Source of the DNA: Doris montereyensis
Taxonomy: Eukaryota; Mollusca; Gastropoda; Nudibranchia; Dorididae
Length of the DNA: 64,000 nucleotides
NCBI GenBank assembly: GCA_037039925.1
Contig: JAXRKP010000684.1
Location: 157,501-221,500, forward strand
Direction: 5' to 3'
Positions 11,641 to 24,456 of this stretch are shown here, piece after piece. How positions within the stretch are numbered: the first letter of the stretch is position 1; every line of letters starts with the position of its first letter. Made by a program: the position numbers and the translations under genes. The notes beneath the pieces were generated by a model, which was not told the DNA's origin, searched no databases, and saw only the letters and a program-made list of their open reading frames with translations.

Positions 11641-14375
11641 GTGAATACCATCATTAATGTACTACAGACGTCATTGGAACACACTACATTTAATACCATC
11701 ATTAATGTACTATTAGGACGTCATTGGAACACATTACATTTAATACCATCATTAATGTACTACAGACGTCATTTGGAACACAATTATACTTAATACCATC
11801 ACTAATGTACTACAGACGTCATTGAACACACTACAACATTTAATACCATCATTAATGTACTACAGACGTCATTGGAACACATTACATTTAATAACATTAA
11901 TGCACGTCATTGGAACAACATTTAATACCATCATTAATGTACTACAGACGTCATTGGAACACATTACATTTAATACCATCATTAATGTACTACAGACGTC
12001 ATTGGAACACACTACATTTAATACCATCACCAGACGTCATTGGCATTTAATACCATCAATTAATGTACTACAGACGTCATTGAACACACTACATTTAATA
12101 CCATCACCTAATGTACCGCCATAGACGTCATTAAACACACTACAATTTAATACCATCACTAATGTACTACAGACGTCATTGAACACACTACAACGTTTAA
12201 TACCATCACTAATGTACTACAGACGTAATTGGAACACACTACAATTTAATACCATCACTAATGTACTACAGACGTAATTGGAACACACTACAACATTTAA
12301 TACCATCACTAATGTTGGAACACACACAACATTTAATACCATCACTAATGTACTACAGACGTCATTGGAACACACTACAACATTTAATACCATCACTAAT
12401 GTACTACAGACGTCATTGGAACACACTACAACATTTAATACCATCACTAATGTACTACAGACGTCATTGAACACACTACAACATTTAATACCATCACTAA
12501 TGTACTACAGACGTCATTGGAACACACTACCACATTTACGTCATTGGAACACATCACTAATGTACTATAGATGTCATTGGAACACACTACAACATTTAAT
12601 ACCATCACTAATGTACTACAGATACAGACGTCATTTGAACACACTACAACATTTAATACCATCATTAATGTACTACAGACGTCATTGGAACACACTACAT
12701 TTAATACCATCACTAATGTACTACAGACGTCATTGGAACACACTACAACATTTAATACCATCACTAATGTACTACAGACGTCATTGGACTAATGTACTCA
12801 GATTGGAACACACTACAACATTTAATACCATCACTAATGTACTACAGATGTCATTGGAACACACTACAACATTTAATACCATCACTAATGTACTACAGAC
12901 GTCATTGGAACAGACTACAACATTTAATACCATCACTAATGTACTACAGACGTCATTGGAACACTACTACATCACATTTAATACCATCATTAATGTACTA
13001 CAGACGTCATTGGAACAGACTACATTTAATACCATCACTAATGTACTACAGACGTCATTGGAACACAACATTTAATACCATCACTAATGTACTACAGACG
13101 TCATTGGAACACACTACAACATTTAATACCATCATTAATGTACTACAGACGTCATTGGAACACACTACAACATTTAATACCATCACTAATGTACTACAGA
13201 CGTCATTGGAACACACTACAACATTTAATACCATCACTAATGTACTACAGACGTCATTGACCATCATTAATGTACTACAGACGTCATTTAATACCATCAC
13301 TAATGTACTACAGACGTCATTGGAACACTACAACATTTAATACCATCACTAATTTAATTTAATACCATCATCACATTGGAACACACTACACATTTAATAC
13401 CATCACTAATGTACTACAGACGTCATTGGAACACACTACATTTAATACCATCATTAATGTACTACAGGCGTCATTGGAACGTCATTGGACAGACGTCATT
13501 ATTGAACACACTACATTTAATACCATCACTAATGTACTACAGACGTCATTGGAACACACTACAACATTTAATACCATCACTAATGTACTACAGACGTCAT
13601 TTGAACACACTACATTTAATACCATCACTTACTACAGACGTCATTGGAACACACACATTTAATACCATCACTAATGTACTATAGATGTCATTTGAACACA
13701 CTACAACATTTAATACCATCACTAATGTACTACAGACGTCATTTGAACACACTACATTTAATACCATCATTGAACAGACTACATTTAATACCATCACTAA
13801 TGTACTACAGACGTCATTGGAACACACTACAACATTTAATACCATCACTAATGTACTACAGATGTCATTGGAACACACTACAACATTTAATACCATCACT
13901 AGACTATATTTAATACCATCATTAATGTACTACAGACGTCATTTGAACACACTACATTTAATACCATCACTAATGTACTACAGACAGACGTCATTGGAAC
14001 ACACACATTTAATACCATCACTAATGTACTACAGACGTCATTGGAACAGACTACATTTAATACCATCACTAATGTACTACAGACGTCATTGGAACACACT
14101 ACATTTAATACCACACACTACATCATTGGAACAATACCAGTGAATACCATCATTAATGTACTACAGACGTCATTGGAACACACTACATTTAATACCATCA
14201 CTAATGTACTACAGACGTCATTTGAACACACTACATTTAATACCATCATTAATGTACTACAGACGTCATTTGAACACACTACATTTAATACCATCACTAA
14301 TACTACAGACGTCATTTGAACACACACTACATTTAATACCATCATTAGTGTACTACAGACGTCATTGGAACACAT
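11640..14375. repeat. 51-bp satellite, subfamily B
   Basis: About 53 units related to subfamily A with the signature ACTACAGACGTCATTGGAAC and TTTAATACCATCACTAATGT. Alternating ACTAATG and ATTAATG variants are present, along with many truncated units (for example near 12540, 13250, 13480). The period matches subfamily A, so the two are phases of one array. Confidence 0.95.
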
Positions 14376-14515
14376 TACAACATTGAAGACCATCACAAAT
14401 GAGGACATCATCGAAACACATTACAACATTGAAGACATTCACAAATGTGGACATCATCAGAAGACATTACAACATTGAAGACCATCACAAATGTGGACAT
14501 CATCGGAACACATTA
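14375..14515. repeat. Satellite, terminal subfamily C (about 48 bp)
   Basis: Three units with the signature ATTGAAGACCATCACAAATG then TGGACATCATC end the array. The period is about 48 bp rather than 51 because a TAC-like triplet of the B unit is absent. Confidence 0.85.
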
Positions 14516-15220
14516 AAACTCTTAGTCATTATCTTATCATATTCAATCTTTATTTTTGTAAAAGAACCACAAAAAGAAAGAAAGAAATACAAAGAAAAAC
14601 CTGGAATATGCTGACATGACTATTATTATCAATATTATGATTATAAACATACTATTATTAATTTAATAATATACCTCATTGTACCTGCAACCTGCACACA
14701 TGTTCAGAGGTACCGTAGACCTGAACAATACAATTTAACCAAATAGAACAGAAGGAAAACATGACAAATTCACACAACACATAAAAAACTATTTTTAAAA
14801 ACCTCCCAAAATGAAACACAAAAACGGGAACACAACAACACGGTTTAAAAACCCAACATTGCCCACTGAAATAAAAACTGAACGTTGATACTGATACATG
14901 TTATACTGAAACAAAAAAAACGAACGCTGTTAATTGTACTGAAACACAGACTGGATATAAGCAAGGGAAAAGACAACAACCACACTCCTCCACTGAAACA
15001 CAACACGTAGAGTATTGGGTCCTTACTTAAACTTAAACTTAATGTAAAGGCCCCTAGGCGAGTTGTGTTCAATCGAAAACACTTTATCATACCCCTCTTG
15101 ATGATCACCACAGTAGAAAAAGACTTGTCTGCTCTCGTACTCGTACATAAATGTACATGTACATATGTTATTTGATCAATCTAACACAACTCACCGCGGT
15201 TAGTCGCACCATAGTTTTGA
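14516..15220. other. AT-rich non-coding stretch
   Basis: No gene, RNA or clear repeat is supported. The 88-codon minus frame at 15111-14845 shows no recognisable domain. Confidence 0.5.
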
Positions 15221-15224
15221 CCTC

Positions 15225-15262
15225 ATTTGTACCCCACAGCGCCCGGTTTCTATAGCATGAAG
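15225..15262 (-). mobile_element. SINE family I, short tail fragment
   Basis: GGTTTCTATAGCATGAAGCG and the following GAACAGGTG match the tail of the full SINE I copy at 26640-26936 in the same orientation. Confidence 0.6.
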
Positions 15263-15281
15263 CGGAACAGGTGAATATTTG

Positions 15282-15420
15282 TTTGTTGTTTTATTGAAAT
15301 CTACCCCGTCCACCATTCCCGTGATCTTAGCGTGGATTAAGAGGAAACAATAAGATGAAAGATAGGTGAAAGAAAAGAAGTAGTATCTACCAACTGCGCC
15401 CGCCAACCGCTAAGAAGAAG
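15282..15420 (+). repeat. Dispersed repeat R, copy 1
   Basis: Repeat R is defined here by three blocks: TGAAATYTACCCCRTCCACC, then GATTAAGAGGAAACA..AAGATGAAAG, then AAAGAAGTAG.ATCTACC. This copy contains all three. About nine copies occur in the window on both strands. Confidence 0.75.
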
Positions 15421-15429
15421 CCGACCGGC

Positions 15430-16805
15430 ATTCGGGAGTCAAAAAACTGCAACTTCTTAACCTTTGCCAGATGGTCTCTAGTCTAAGTCTAAGGCGAATA
15501 CATGGGGTATTTCATTATAAATAAGATAATCATTATGCAACGCTAATCGGTCAGACCCTTGGGGCTAGAACTCAAACCAGGGAGGAGGAGGATCTGAATT
15601 TGAATTTTCCTTTCATTTTTTGCATTTATGGAGCTAAGTAAAGTAGACCATTTGGCCGTCAATCTTTGACGATTTGACAAAAGAAACAAACGACGTCTAA
15701 CTCTAGTGTAAGCCAGATTGAAGCGGGGTTTTTTAGCGGCCTCTTAGGCATGATAATTAATGACGAAAAAATGTGTTACACAGAAAACGAAACCCAAAAA
15801 AACTCTAACCTTGATGGGCCTCGTACTCGTAGGCAGAGACCACTGTATAAAAAATAATGCAGTAATCAAAATGAAGACTAATAAAGAGCCAAGCACAATA
15901 ATATATGATGGATAATGTAATAAGATGTGTAATCGCAATAACTAGTTAAGCACATCATACTGTACTATCTAAATCAGTGTAACAATACAAAATATGGAGA
16001 CTAGTTTGAATATTATTTTCTTTTGGTTTTAGTTAAGTAAAGATACAAAAAATTTGTCTCTTGATTTCGGTCACTTTCCCTTTTAAGTGTAAGAAAATAA
16101 TTTTTTCATTCAACAATCACATTACAATACATTGGTATCATGAGGTGAGAGAATACAGAAGAATATAAAATTGTTCTTGTTGCAGGCAAAACACACACAT
16201 CATACATTTATTATTTTGACAAAAGGCACAGTGTGGTGCAATCATTAGGTCTTCTTAACGCTAACATTGACGTTTTTCTTATGAACCTTTGTGTATATTC
16301 ATAACTTTATAATTATAGGTGACATTTTTTATTATATACTAGTATGCCAAATGATTGCTTATTGAGTAAGTAAAAAAAGAAGAGAAAAAAAGGCATGTTA
16401 TATTTCTATGGAGTATGAAAACAGCAGCGACTTGCAACATCAGTCCCTGTACTTTGTACACATGATAAACCTTTTGAATAATAAAAAACCAAACAAAACC
16501 CAAAACCAAAACCAAACCATACATTCTTTACTTTCTTCTCTAATCTCATACTTTGAACGTAAATAGTCACAATTTACTAAACTTTTGCTTTAAAAGTATT
16601 TGTTGTGTGATATAGACTGAAGCGACCTTGTTAAGATGAGAAATGGTATATGTACTCAAGCTAGGGAGTCTTGAGCTCTAGTGATTATTGTGAGATGAAA
16701 GGCCTATTATTATTCATTTTATCTACAAATTAGTACAACACAACATATTTTAAAACGATCATGTAGCAAGTAATGCAACAAATATTCACACGTAGTGAAT
16801 GGAAC
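15430..16805. other. AT-rich non-coding stretch
   Basis: I see no supported gene or organised repeat. Several AATAAA motifs occur by chance in the AT-rich background. Confidence 0.5.
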
Positions 16806-16807
16806 AA

Positions 16808-16993
<186 letters not shown>

Positions 16994-17144
16994 GAGTAAA
17001 AGAAAGGTACAACAAAAGCACAATAAAAATGCATCATGATTTTATTTAGCATGAATTTTGTTTGGTAGGCTACAATGTACTGGTGGTAAGGCAATTGATG
17101 ACAGACTTAGAATGTGAATTTTGAACACATTAAATGGTGGCAAA

Positions 17145-17341
17145 CAATGGTCCCCATAAGTTGTGCGTGCACACCAGGGAAAAAAGGTGCATACAGTTGA
17201 GAAATGTTTGCGCACACCAATACAAAAAAAAATACATTTCTTTGCACACAGTGCACACAATTGGGATTTTTGGTCGAATTTTGCACAACACCCAAAAATG
17301 TACGCACACAGACTAAAAAACAAATATTAGAGGGAACATTG
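17145..17341. mobile_element. hAT-type MITE with 8-bp target duplication
   Basis: The left end CAATGGTCCCCATAA and the reverse complement of the right end, CAATGTTCCCTCTAA, match at 12 of 15 positions. The flanks are GTGGCAAA on the left and GTGGTTAA on the right, an 8-bp duplication with two mismatches. An 8-bp TSD and CA(A/G)TGTTCCC termini are typical of hAT elements. At 197 bp with no ORF it can only be a non-autonomous copy. The interior is rich in GTGCGCAC-like palindromes. Confidence 0.7.
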
Positions 17342-17683
17342 GTGGTTAACGTGAATATTTGAATTTGAAACAAACACGAGGCTTTGCCAGAAAGTGAGAG
17401 ATTTTCCACTGATCCATCACGACATAAAATCCAAATTAGTTCCAGTCTACTTCTACTCCTAATGATAAAAATCAAAATTACTTTTCCAGTCTACTTCTAC
17501 TCCTAATGATCAAAATCAACACAGAACAACTTGCTTAAAATCATTTGGGACTGATAAAAAGTGTCAACATTTTATGAAGAGAAGTTGACATCCAACCAGT
17601 CAGAGGAAATAATCCATGAATCAATGTGACTGATGAAAAGCAGTTGGGACTATAACTATAATAATCAGAATTACTTTTGATTT

Positions 17684-17728
17684 AGTAGTAGTAGTAGCAG
17701 CAGTAACAGTAGTAGTAGTAGCAGTAAC

Positions 17729-17759
<31 letters not shown>

Positions 17760-17861
17760 ACAGTAGTAGTAGTAACAATAGTAGTAGTAGTAGTAGTAGT
17801 AAGTAATAGTAGTAGTAGTAGTAACAATAGTAGTAGTAGTAACAGTAGTAGTAGTAGCAGC

Positions 17862-17899
<38 letters not shown>
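17684..17899. repeat. (GTA)n microsatellite with AAC interruptions
   Basis: GTA units with regularly spaced AACAGT and AGCAGT variants occur. It is the third (GTA)n locus and directly abuts a copy of repeat R. Confidence 0.95.
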
Positions 17900-17927
17900 G
17901 TTGACTTTTTGTGTGTCCCACTGTGCC

Positions 17928-18110
17928 AGGTTTGTTTGTTTCATTGAAATTTACCCCATCCACCATTGCAGTGATCTCATGGTGAATAAAAAGGAAACAG
18001 GAAGATGAAAGAAAAGTGAAAAAGGAAAAAGAACGAAATAGGATGTACCAGATCCACCCGCCCACCCCACTGTACCAAGATTGCAAATAAAAAAGACGAA
18101 TTACTGAAGC
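17928..18110 (+). repeat. Dispersed repeat R, copy 2 (longest)
   Basis: All three blocks of repeat R are present, starting TTTGTTTCATTGAAATTTAC. This copy extends into AAGATTGCAAATAAAAAAGA, which recurs at about 18930-18955. The complete element may therefore be close to 190 bp. Confidence 0.75.
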
Positions 18111-18556
18111 AACACAAACTGTGATAATGAGATGAAACAAAAAGATTGAAGAAGCCAGTCAATTCAATGTGACAAATTGCATTTGATTATCAACGTACTT
18201 GGGCTCTGTTTATGTCAGAGTGTGGGGCAAAAACAAGGTGTTTTACAGTAACAAATTGAGTTTTTTAAAGACTTAGTCAAGGGATCACAGCACTCAGCAA
18301 AGCAAAAAAAGTTTGATGTCAACTCTCTTTTGTGTCAATACATATATTATCATCCTATGCTTTAAAATATGTTTGTACTGTTTGTCATGCATAGCACATT
18401 ATGATTGCATTGGTACGTATAAACATTTTATGCATATTATGTCTTAATTCATAATATTCATCCACGTTTGAGAGCTCTGAGCTTGATACGTATCGAGGTG
18501 GGGGCGCTATACAAGAAATACACGTAACAAAGCGATAAAAAAAGACATGTTATGAA

Positions 18557-18765
18557 TTTTCAAAAGTATTTATTTAACTGGGAGGAAATATATAAAAATG
18601 AAAAGTAAGAAGAGAATGAAGAATATTTCAGGAAAGAAATTTGTTTTAGATTTTAGGAGTTTTCAACAGTATTTATTTAACTGGGAGGAAGTATATAAAA
18701 ATGAAAAGTAAAGAAGAGAATGAAGAATGTTTCAAAAAGAAATTTGTTGTAGATTTTAGGAGTTC
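18557..18765. repeat. Direct tandem duplication, about 104 bp x 2
   Basis: The segment starting GTATTTATTTAACTGGGAGG and ending TAGATTTTAGGAG occurs twice head to tail with few mismatches. It is non-coding. The following 18766-19464 holds no supported gene. Confidence 0.9.
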
Positions 18766-19464
18766 CTAGAGTGCTATCAGTATCATTACTTTTATATTAC
18801 CAGCCCTGGAGTTAATTCTATACAACTCAGTTTTGGGCAAAGGATAATCAGGAGAGCCCTGACATTTTCTAGGCACAGGGCATAATGTCGGTAGTCTGTC
18901 CCAGTGTTTTCCACCAATCCACTGTTGCACCAGGATTGCAAGTAAAAAAGACATGAATTGTTGCACCTCCATTGCGAAGTCTAAACAAACAGGCCCAGCC
19001 TTGATGAAAGAGCACAAAATTTAAACCTGACAGAATTGCTTAAACCGCAAAAATAAATTTTCACCTCATAGCCTCTGGCAGAAGTTTGATGTTAAATTTG
19101 TGATGAATTGTCGTTTCATTCATTTATTGACCTAAGAAAACCTGAATTAAAAAGCAGAGCTTTTTAGAGACCAGTCTTCAAACTATTGAAAAAACTACAT
19201 AGCATGTAATATTAAATATTATGTTCACAAAAAGAAACGATATTATTTCTAAGCGACTTTAAATTAAAATTCTTTCTCCGACTTACTGCTCATAATTCAT
19301 CATTTGTTATCGTGAGTTCTTTTCAACTAATTTTTACTCTAATTCTGTTGCAGTCAAAAAATCAAATCAAGGGCTGAAGATTTCATTTCCGTGATTTTGT
19401 CCGTATTGTACCTTTAGTTTTTGAGATATGATACATGAACACATGTATCTTTCTGTAAAGTAAA

Positions 19465-19570
19465 GTTCTTTCAAGGCCATTACAACCCACAGAGCCGGAG
19501 CGTAACCCAGTTTAAATGACATGAAGCGGAACAGGTGATGATAAAAATCTTAATCACCCCTGGACAGGAG
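19465..19570 (-). mobile_element. SINE family I, tail fragment
   Basis: The sequence TTTCAAGGCCATTACAACCC, the following ATGAAGCGGAACAGGTGATG block and CCCCTGGACAG match the tail of the 26640-26936 SINE in the same orientation. The tRNA-like head is missing, replaced by the 76-bp array that starts next to it. Confidence 0.7.
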
Positions 19571-20505
19571 GCTAGAAACAGCTTTTCAATCATGTTGAAA
19601 CCAATCAGCTGTGACACTGTGATTGTAACCTTGTTCCACGTGGTTAGATAGAAACAGCTTTTCAATCATGTTGAAACCAATCAGCTATGACACTGTGATT
19701 GTAACCTTGTTCCACTTTGGTTAGATAGAAACAGCTTTTCAATCATGTTGAAACCAATCAGCTGTGACACTGTGATTGTAACCTTGTTCCACTTGGTTAG
19801 ATAGAAACAGCTTTTCAAACATGTTGAAACCAATCAGCTATGACACTGTGATTGTAACCTTGTTCCACGTGGTTAGATAGAAACAGCTTTTCAAACATGT
19901 TGAAACCAATCAGCTATGACACTGTGATTGTAACCTTGTTCCACGTGGTTAGATAGAAACAGCTTTTCAATCATGTTGAAACCAATCAGCTGTGACACTG
20001 TGATTGTAACCTTGTTCCATGTGGTTGGATAGAAACAGCTTTTCAAACATGTTGAAACCAATCAGCTGTGACACTGTGATTGTAACCTTGTTCCACTTGG
20101 TTAGATAGAAACAGCTTTTCAAACATGTTGAAACCAATCAGCTATGACACTGTGATTGTAACCTTGTTCCACGTGGTTGGATAGAAACAGCTTTTCAAAC
20201 ATGTTGAAACCAATCAGCTGTGACACTGTGATTGTAACCTTGTTCCACTTGGTTAGATAGAAACAGCTTTTCAAACATGTTGAAACCAATCAGCTGTGAC
20301 ACAGTGATTGTAACCTTGTTCCATGTGGTTAGATAGAAACAGCTTTTCAATCATGTTGAAACCAATCAGCTATGACACTGTGATTGTAACCTTGTTCCAC
20401 GTGGTTGGATAGAAACAGCTTTTCAAACATGTTGAAACCAATCAGCTATGACACTGTGATTGTAACCTTGTTCCACGTGGTTAGATAGAAACAGCTCTGT
20501 CAAGA
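19571..20505. repeat. 76-bp minisatellite, about 12 copies
   Basis: Twelve highly similar 76-bp units contain AAACCAATCAGCTGTGACAC and TTGTTCCACGTGGTTAGATA. Variation is concentrated at a few positions: TCATG/ACATG, CTGTG/CTATG, CACGTGG/CACTTGG. Each unit carries a CCAAT box and CAGCTG and/or CACGTG palindromes. A diverged relative forms the 21.3 kb array. Confidence 0.95.
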
Positions 20506-21264
20506 TCAATCTTTGAAAATGAACGTCCTAAAGTATAGTGTGACGTCTTTAGTTTACAGGTCACCTATCACTGTCAATTTCATTATCATAGTTACTTCTT
20601 ATAGTTCTTTATAAATATAGTGTCACAAAACATTGGTCTGCTTTCTGGCAAAGCCTCATGTATATGTTTTGGGAAGTCCTATTATTATAATATATATATA
20701 ATATGCACAAATGTCAATAAAAATGTATAGCTGCAAGTACCTTTCTATGACGTTCAAAGGTGTTTAAAACTAAAACAGAAAATGAAAAGGAATTATGCAA
20801 AAATACAATACAAAATGACAAGCATTATTGTGAACAAATTCTTCAAGAAACAATAATTTTATTAAATATCATAATATAGCTGTCAATAATAAAACAAAGG
20901 GGGAAAAATGATTCATTACAAATTTTATATGAAATTCAAACAAGTTGACGTTTTGCAAATAAATAAATATAAAAAGCAAAGAAAAAGCATATAAATAGAA
21001 ATCAAAGCACTGTAGTAAAAACACATTTTTCGTTTTCCCTACCCCCTAAGATATATATATAAAACTGAGGCAGGAATTAGAGAAGTTCACAGACAATACA
21101 TATATTATAACATAGATTCACATTCTTAACGTTTCTACAATGGAAGTAATGCCGAACACAATAAAGGTAAATTTAAATGTGTGCTGAATTCAAACCATTC
21201 CAAATAATATAGAATGGATGACAACGCAACCTAAAGAAAAATCTCTACATCCGATGGTGAGGCT
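20506..21264. other. AT-rich spacer between two related minisatellites
   Basis: No gene is supported. A 17-base segment CTTTCTGGCAAAGCCTC (20641-20657) is an exact inverted copy of 17378-17394. Confidence 0.5.
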
Positions 21265-22305
21265 CTCCTTTAGCTGTGATCGTCTTATTTGGTTACAGAT
21301 AGAAAGTTCTACAAATACTTTTAAACCAATTAGCTGTGATTGTTTTATTTGATTACAGATAGAAAGTTCTCTTTTAAACCAATTAGCTGTGATTGTTTTA
21401 TTTGGTTACAGATAGAAAGTTCTACAAACACTTTTAAACCAATTAGCAGATAGAAAGTTCTACAAACACTTTTAAAACCAATTAGCTGTGATTGTTTTAT
21501 TTGGTTACAGATAGAAAGTTCTACTTTTAAACCAATTAGCTGTGATTGTTTTATTTGGTTACAGATAGAAAGTTCCAAAAATTAAATTTTATTTGGTTGC
21601 AGATAGAAAACTTTTAAACCAATTAGCTGTGATTGTTTTATTTGGTTACAGATAGAAAGTTCTACAAATACTTTTAAACCAATTAGCTGTGATTGTTTTA
21701 TTTGGTTACAGATAGAAAGTGCTACAAATACTTTTAAACCAATTAGCTGTGATTGTTTTATTTGGTTACAGATAGAAAGTTCTACAAACACTTTTAAACC
21801 AATTAGCTGTGATTGTTTTATTTGGTTACAGATAGAAAGTTCTACAAATACTTTTAAACCAATTAGCTGTGATTGTTTTATTTGGTTACAAATAGAAAGT
21901 TCTTACTTTTAAACCAATTACTGTGATTGTTTTATTTACAAATTACAAACACTTTTTAAACCAATTAGATGAGATTGTTTTATTTGGTTACAGATAGAAA
22001 GTTCTACAAACACTTTTAAACCAATTAGCTGTGATTGTTTTATTTGGTTACAAATACTTTTAAACCAATTAGCTGTGATTGTTTTTTTGGTTTGAAAGTT
22101 ACAAATACTTTTAAACCAATTAGAAACAGCGGATAGAAAGTTCTACAAACACTTTTTAAACCAATTAGCTTGAAACAGATAGAAAGTTCTACAACTACTT
22201 TTAAACCAATTAGCTGTGATTGTTTTATTTGGTTACAAATGAAAGTTCTTCAAACACTGAAACAAATTAGCGTTGGTTTTTCTATTTGGTTACAGTAACA
22301 TAGAA
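21265..22305. repeat. 60-bp minisatellite, about 17 full and partial copies
   Basis: The unit contains AAACCAATTAGCTGTGATTG and TTATTTGGTTACAGATAGAA. It has best homogeneity at 21600-21900 and many truncated units after 21900. The last unit (22255-22310) is intermediate in sequence with the 76-bp array, containing TAGAAACAGCTTTTCAGACA. Confidence 0.95.
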
Positions 22306-24075
22306 ACAGCTTTTCAGACACGTTGAAACAAGTCAACTATGATTGTTCTTCGTGAAATTGAAACATGGTGAAAGTCCCCAAAGTAAAAACGTTGCCATTG
22401 ACATGACCGTCAAATTCATAAAAATCAGTGAAATAATTATTTACAACACAATTGATATTTTAATAATAATAATTTATGAATATGAATGAAAATGTTGTTC
22501 ACACTCTGTCAATAAATAACTTTGAAGAAAAAAAAAAAGATAAAAGAGACTATTCAGTATTGTGTACCAATATCATTCATCATCAAATTTACAGCTACGA
22601 CCAAACAGAAACAGAAAAAAAAAAAAAATGAAGAGGAACAAACTAAATATATATATATATATAATTTGGTAGAACACCCATTTGGAAAACTTCAGGAAAG
22701 AACAAAAACATGTCAGTAACAGCCACCCCCCCCCCCCCCAAACTTTCGTTATCATTATAAACTAAAGCTCTATTTAAATTCCAACTTATCTGCTAGATTT
22801 GGAAATGAAAACATTGAGAGAGACCAAAATGATAAAGCCATGGCTACATGTAATTGTAAACATAAACATAATGAACGACAATTGGTATAATACATGTGAT
22901 GATATGATACGCATGGAATAATACAACCAGTAAAAATTTTAGTAGAAAAAAATAAAAATAAAATCCCCATAACGATGACAGCATTCCAACTCTACTGCAA
23001 GTTTTTATTTTATCACAGCCTCCTTCTACACTCTGTAATGACACACAGGGGTTAAAACCTTTAATACATGCATATATAGAGACATGTCTAGAATCAATTT
23101 AAGGTACACTTTAATTCTAACCCCTATCGTTTACTTTAAAATTGCTATGCTATTTAATTACACTTTATTCTAAGAAAAAAGGACCCCCCCCCCCCAAGCA
23201 ATGTCTGCTCTCAAACAACGATACCCTTTCATACTTCGCAGAGAGATACTGTAGCTTGTGCATGGCTTACATAAAAGTTTCTTGCTTTAAAAGAGAAAAG
23301 AAAAAGAAACACCTAAATACACCATACACACAAATAATTTAATAAAACTTCAGGATGTGTTTCTCTTAGGTGCGAGTCCAGGATTCTGTGTTTTATGAAA
23401 TGCCAAGCATGCGTGTATCTGACTGTGTGTATTTCAAATGCCAAAGCCTTCAAATTGAGTTGCAGAGGAAAGAAAAAAGGAATCGCATTTATATGTCACA
23501 TCACAAACAATGACTGATGAATGGTGGTAGAGATGTAAATGTAAAATTAATTTTGATCGCCAAGCTGAAACTGAAAAGTGATTTTTAATGGGGAACTGTG
23601 TTATTGCATGTATCTTTACAAAACACACTGGATGGAATAACAAAATGTACACCCGACTTAAGCATGGGCATTCGGTTCAGTGGTAAAGATGAACACACAA
23701 AAAAAGAAAAGAAAAAAAGAATAAAGAAAAAGAAAGGAATTTATCAAATGTTATTTATGCTAATAATTTTATGCTTTGAAATCATAATCACATCTGAATA
23801 GGGACAATAACCCACATTGAAATCATTTATGAATTAAATCTAAATAATAATTACTTTAAATAAAGGTGAAAACTATGTCAGACAGGGGACAGAATGCAAC
23901 ACACACAATGCAACAATTTTATACTTTGAAATTATAATCACATCTGAAGAAAGGACAAAAACCACATTGGAATCATCATAAATAAAATATAGGTATAATA
24001 TAAAGGCGAAAACTATAAAAATGTGGCCACTGAAATTCATGTTAATATAATAGAGAATCTTAGACCCAAACATAT
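22306..24075. other. AT-rich non-coding stretch
   Basis: No supported gene. It contains poly-C runs (about 22726-22739 and 23186-23196) and a local duplication of about 100 bp, where TTATACTTTGAAATTATAAT at 23916 resembles the sequence at 23770. Confidence 0.5.
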
Positions 24076-24076
24076 A

Positions 24077-24431
24077 GCACAGCTGCCAACCTTTTCAAAT
24101 TGAAAAACAGACTCTGACAGTCAAAACTCATTCTAACGTGCACAATAACAATAATAAATAAATGGCCTGCAACATTCCAGAAAACATCGCTAATTAACTT
24201 TTTACGGTAGGTGACAAATACTCCCATCACTGAACTTTCTTGCGAATTGCGACGTTTTAAAAAAACACACGAGGTTCTTAACAAAAAACAACCCAACAAA
24301 CCCTCATCGTGTCACATATATATTCACGTAATCTTCAAGGTAAAATCAGACCTACTAACTCAAAGCAAAAAACCCCAACAAAACAAAACAACTTACTAAA
24401 TATATTTTTCAAGTACTGGTTGGCAACTATG
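24077..24431. mobile_element. TIR-bearing MITE, copy 1 (imperfect termini)
   Basis: The left end has AGCTGCCAACC (24081-24091) and the right end GGTTGGCAACTATG (24418-24431), which is roughly inverted. The interior aligns with 24457-24812, for example AATTGAAAAACAGAC and TTCAAGGTAAA. It has no ORF, so it is a non-autonomous DNA-transposon-like element. Confidence 0.65.
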
Positions 24432-24456
24432 AAAATGGAATCTTAAGACACAAACA

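Noticed and set aside
10833..14386. Many His/Thr/Tyr-rich frames of 70-265 codons
   Set aside because: The 51-bp satellite unit is a multiple of three, so frames stay open. Truncated units break them repeatedly, frames are open in several phases and on both strands, and no start or splice context is seen.
10690..14515. Possible CRISPR-like array because of short regular repeats
   Set aside because: Units are contiguous with no unique spacers, and the surrounding DNA is eukaryotic.
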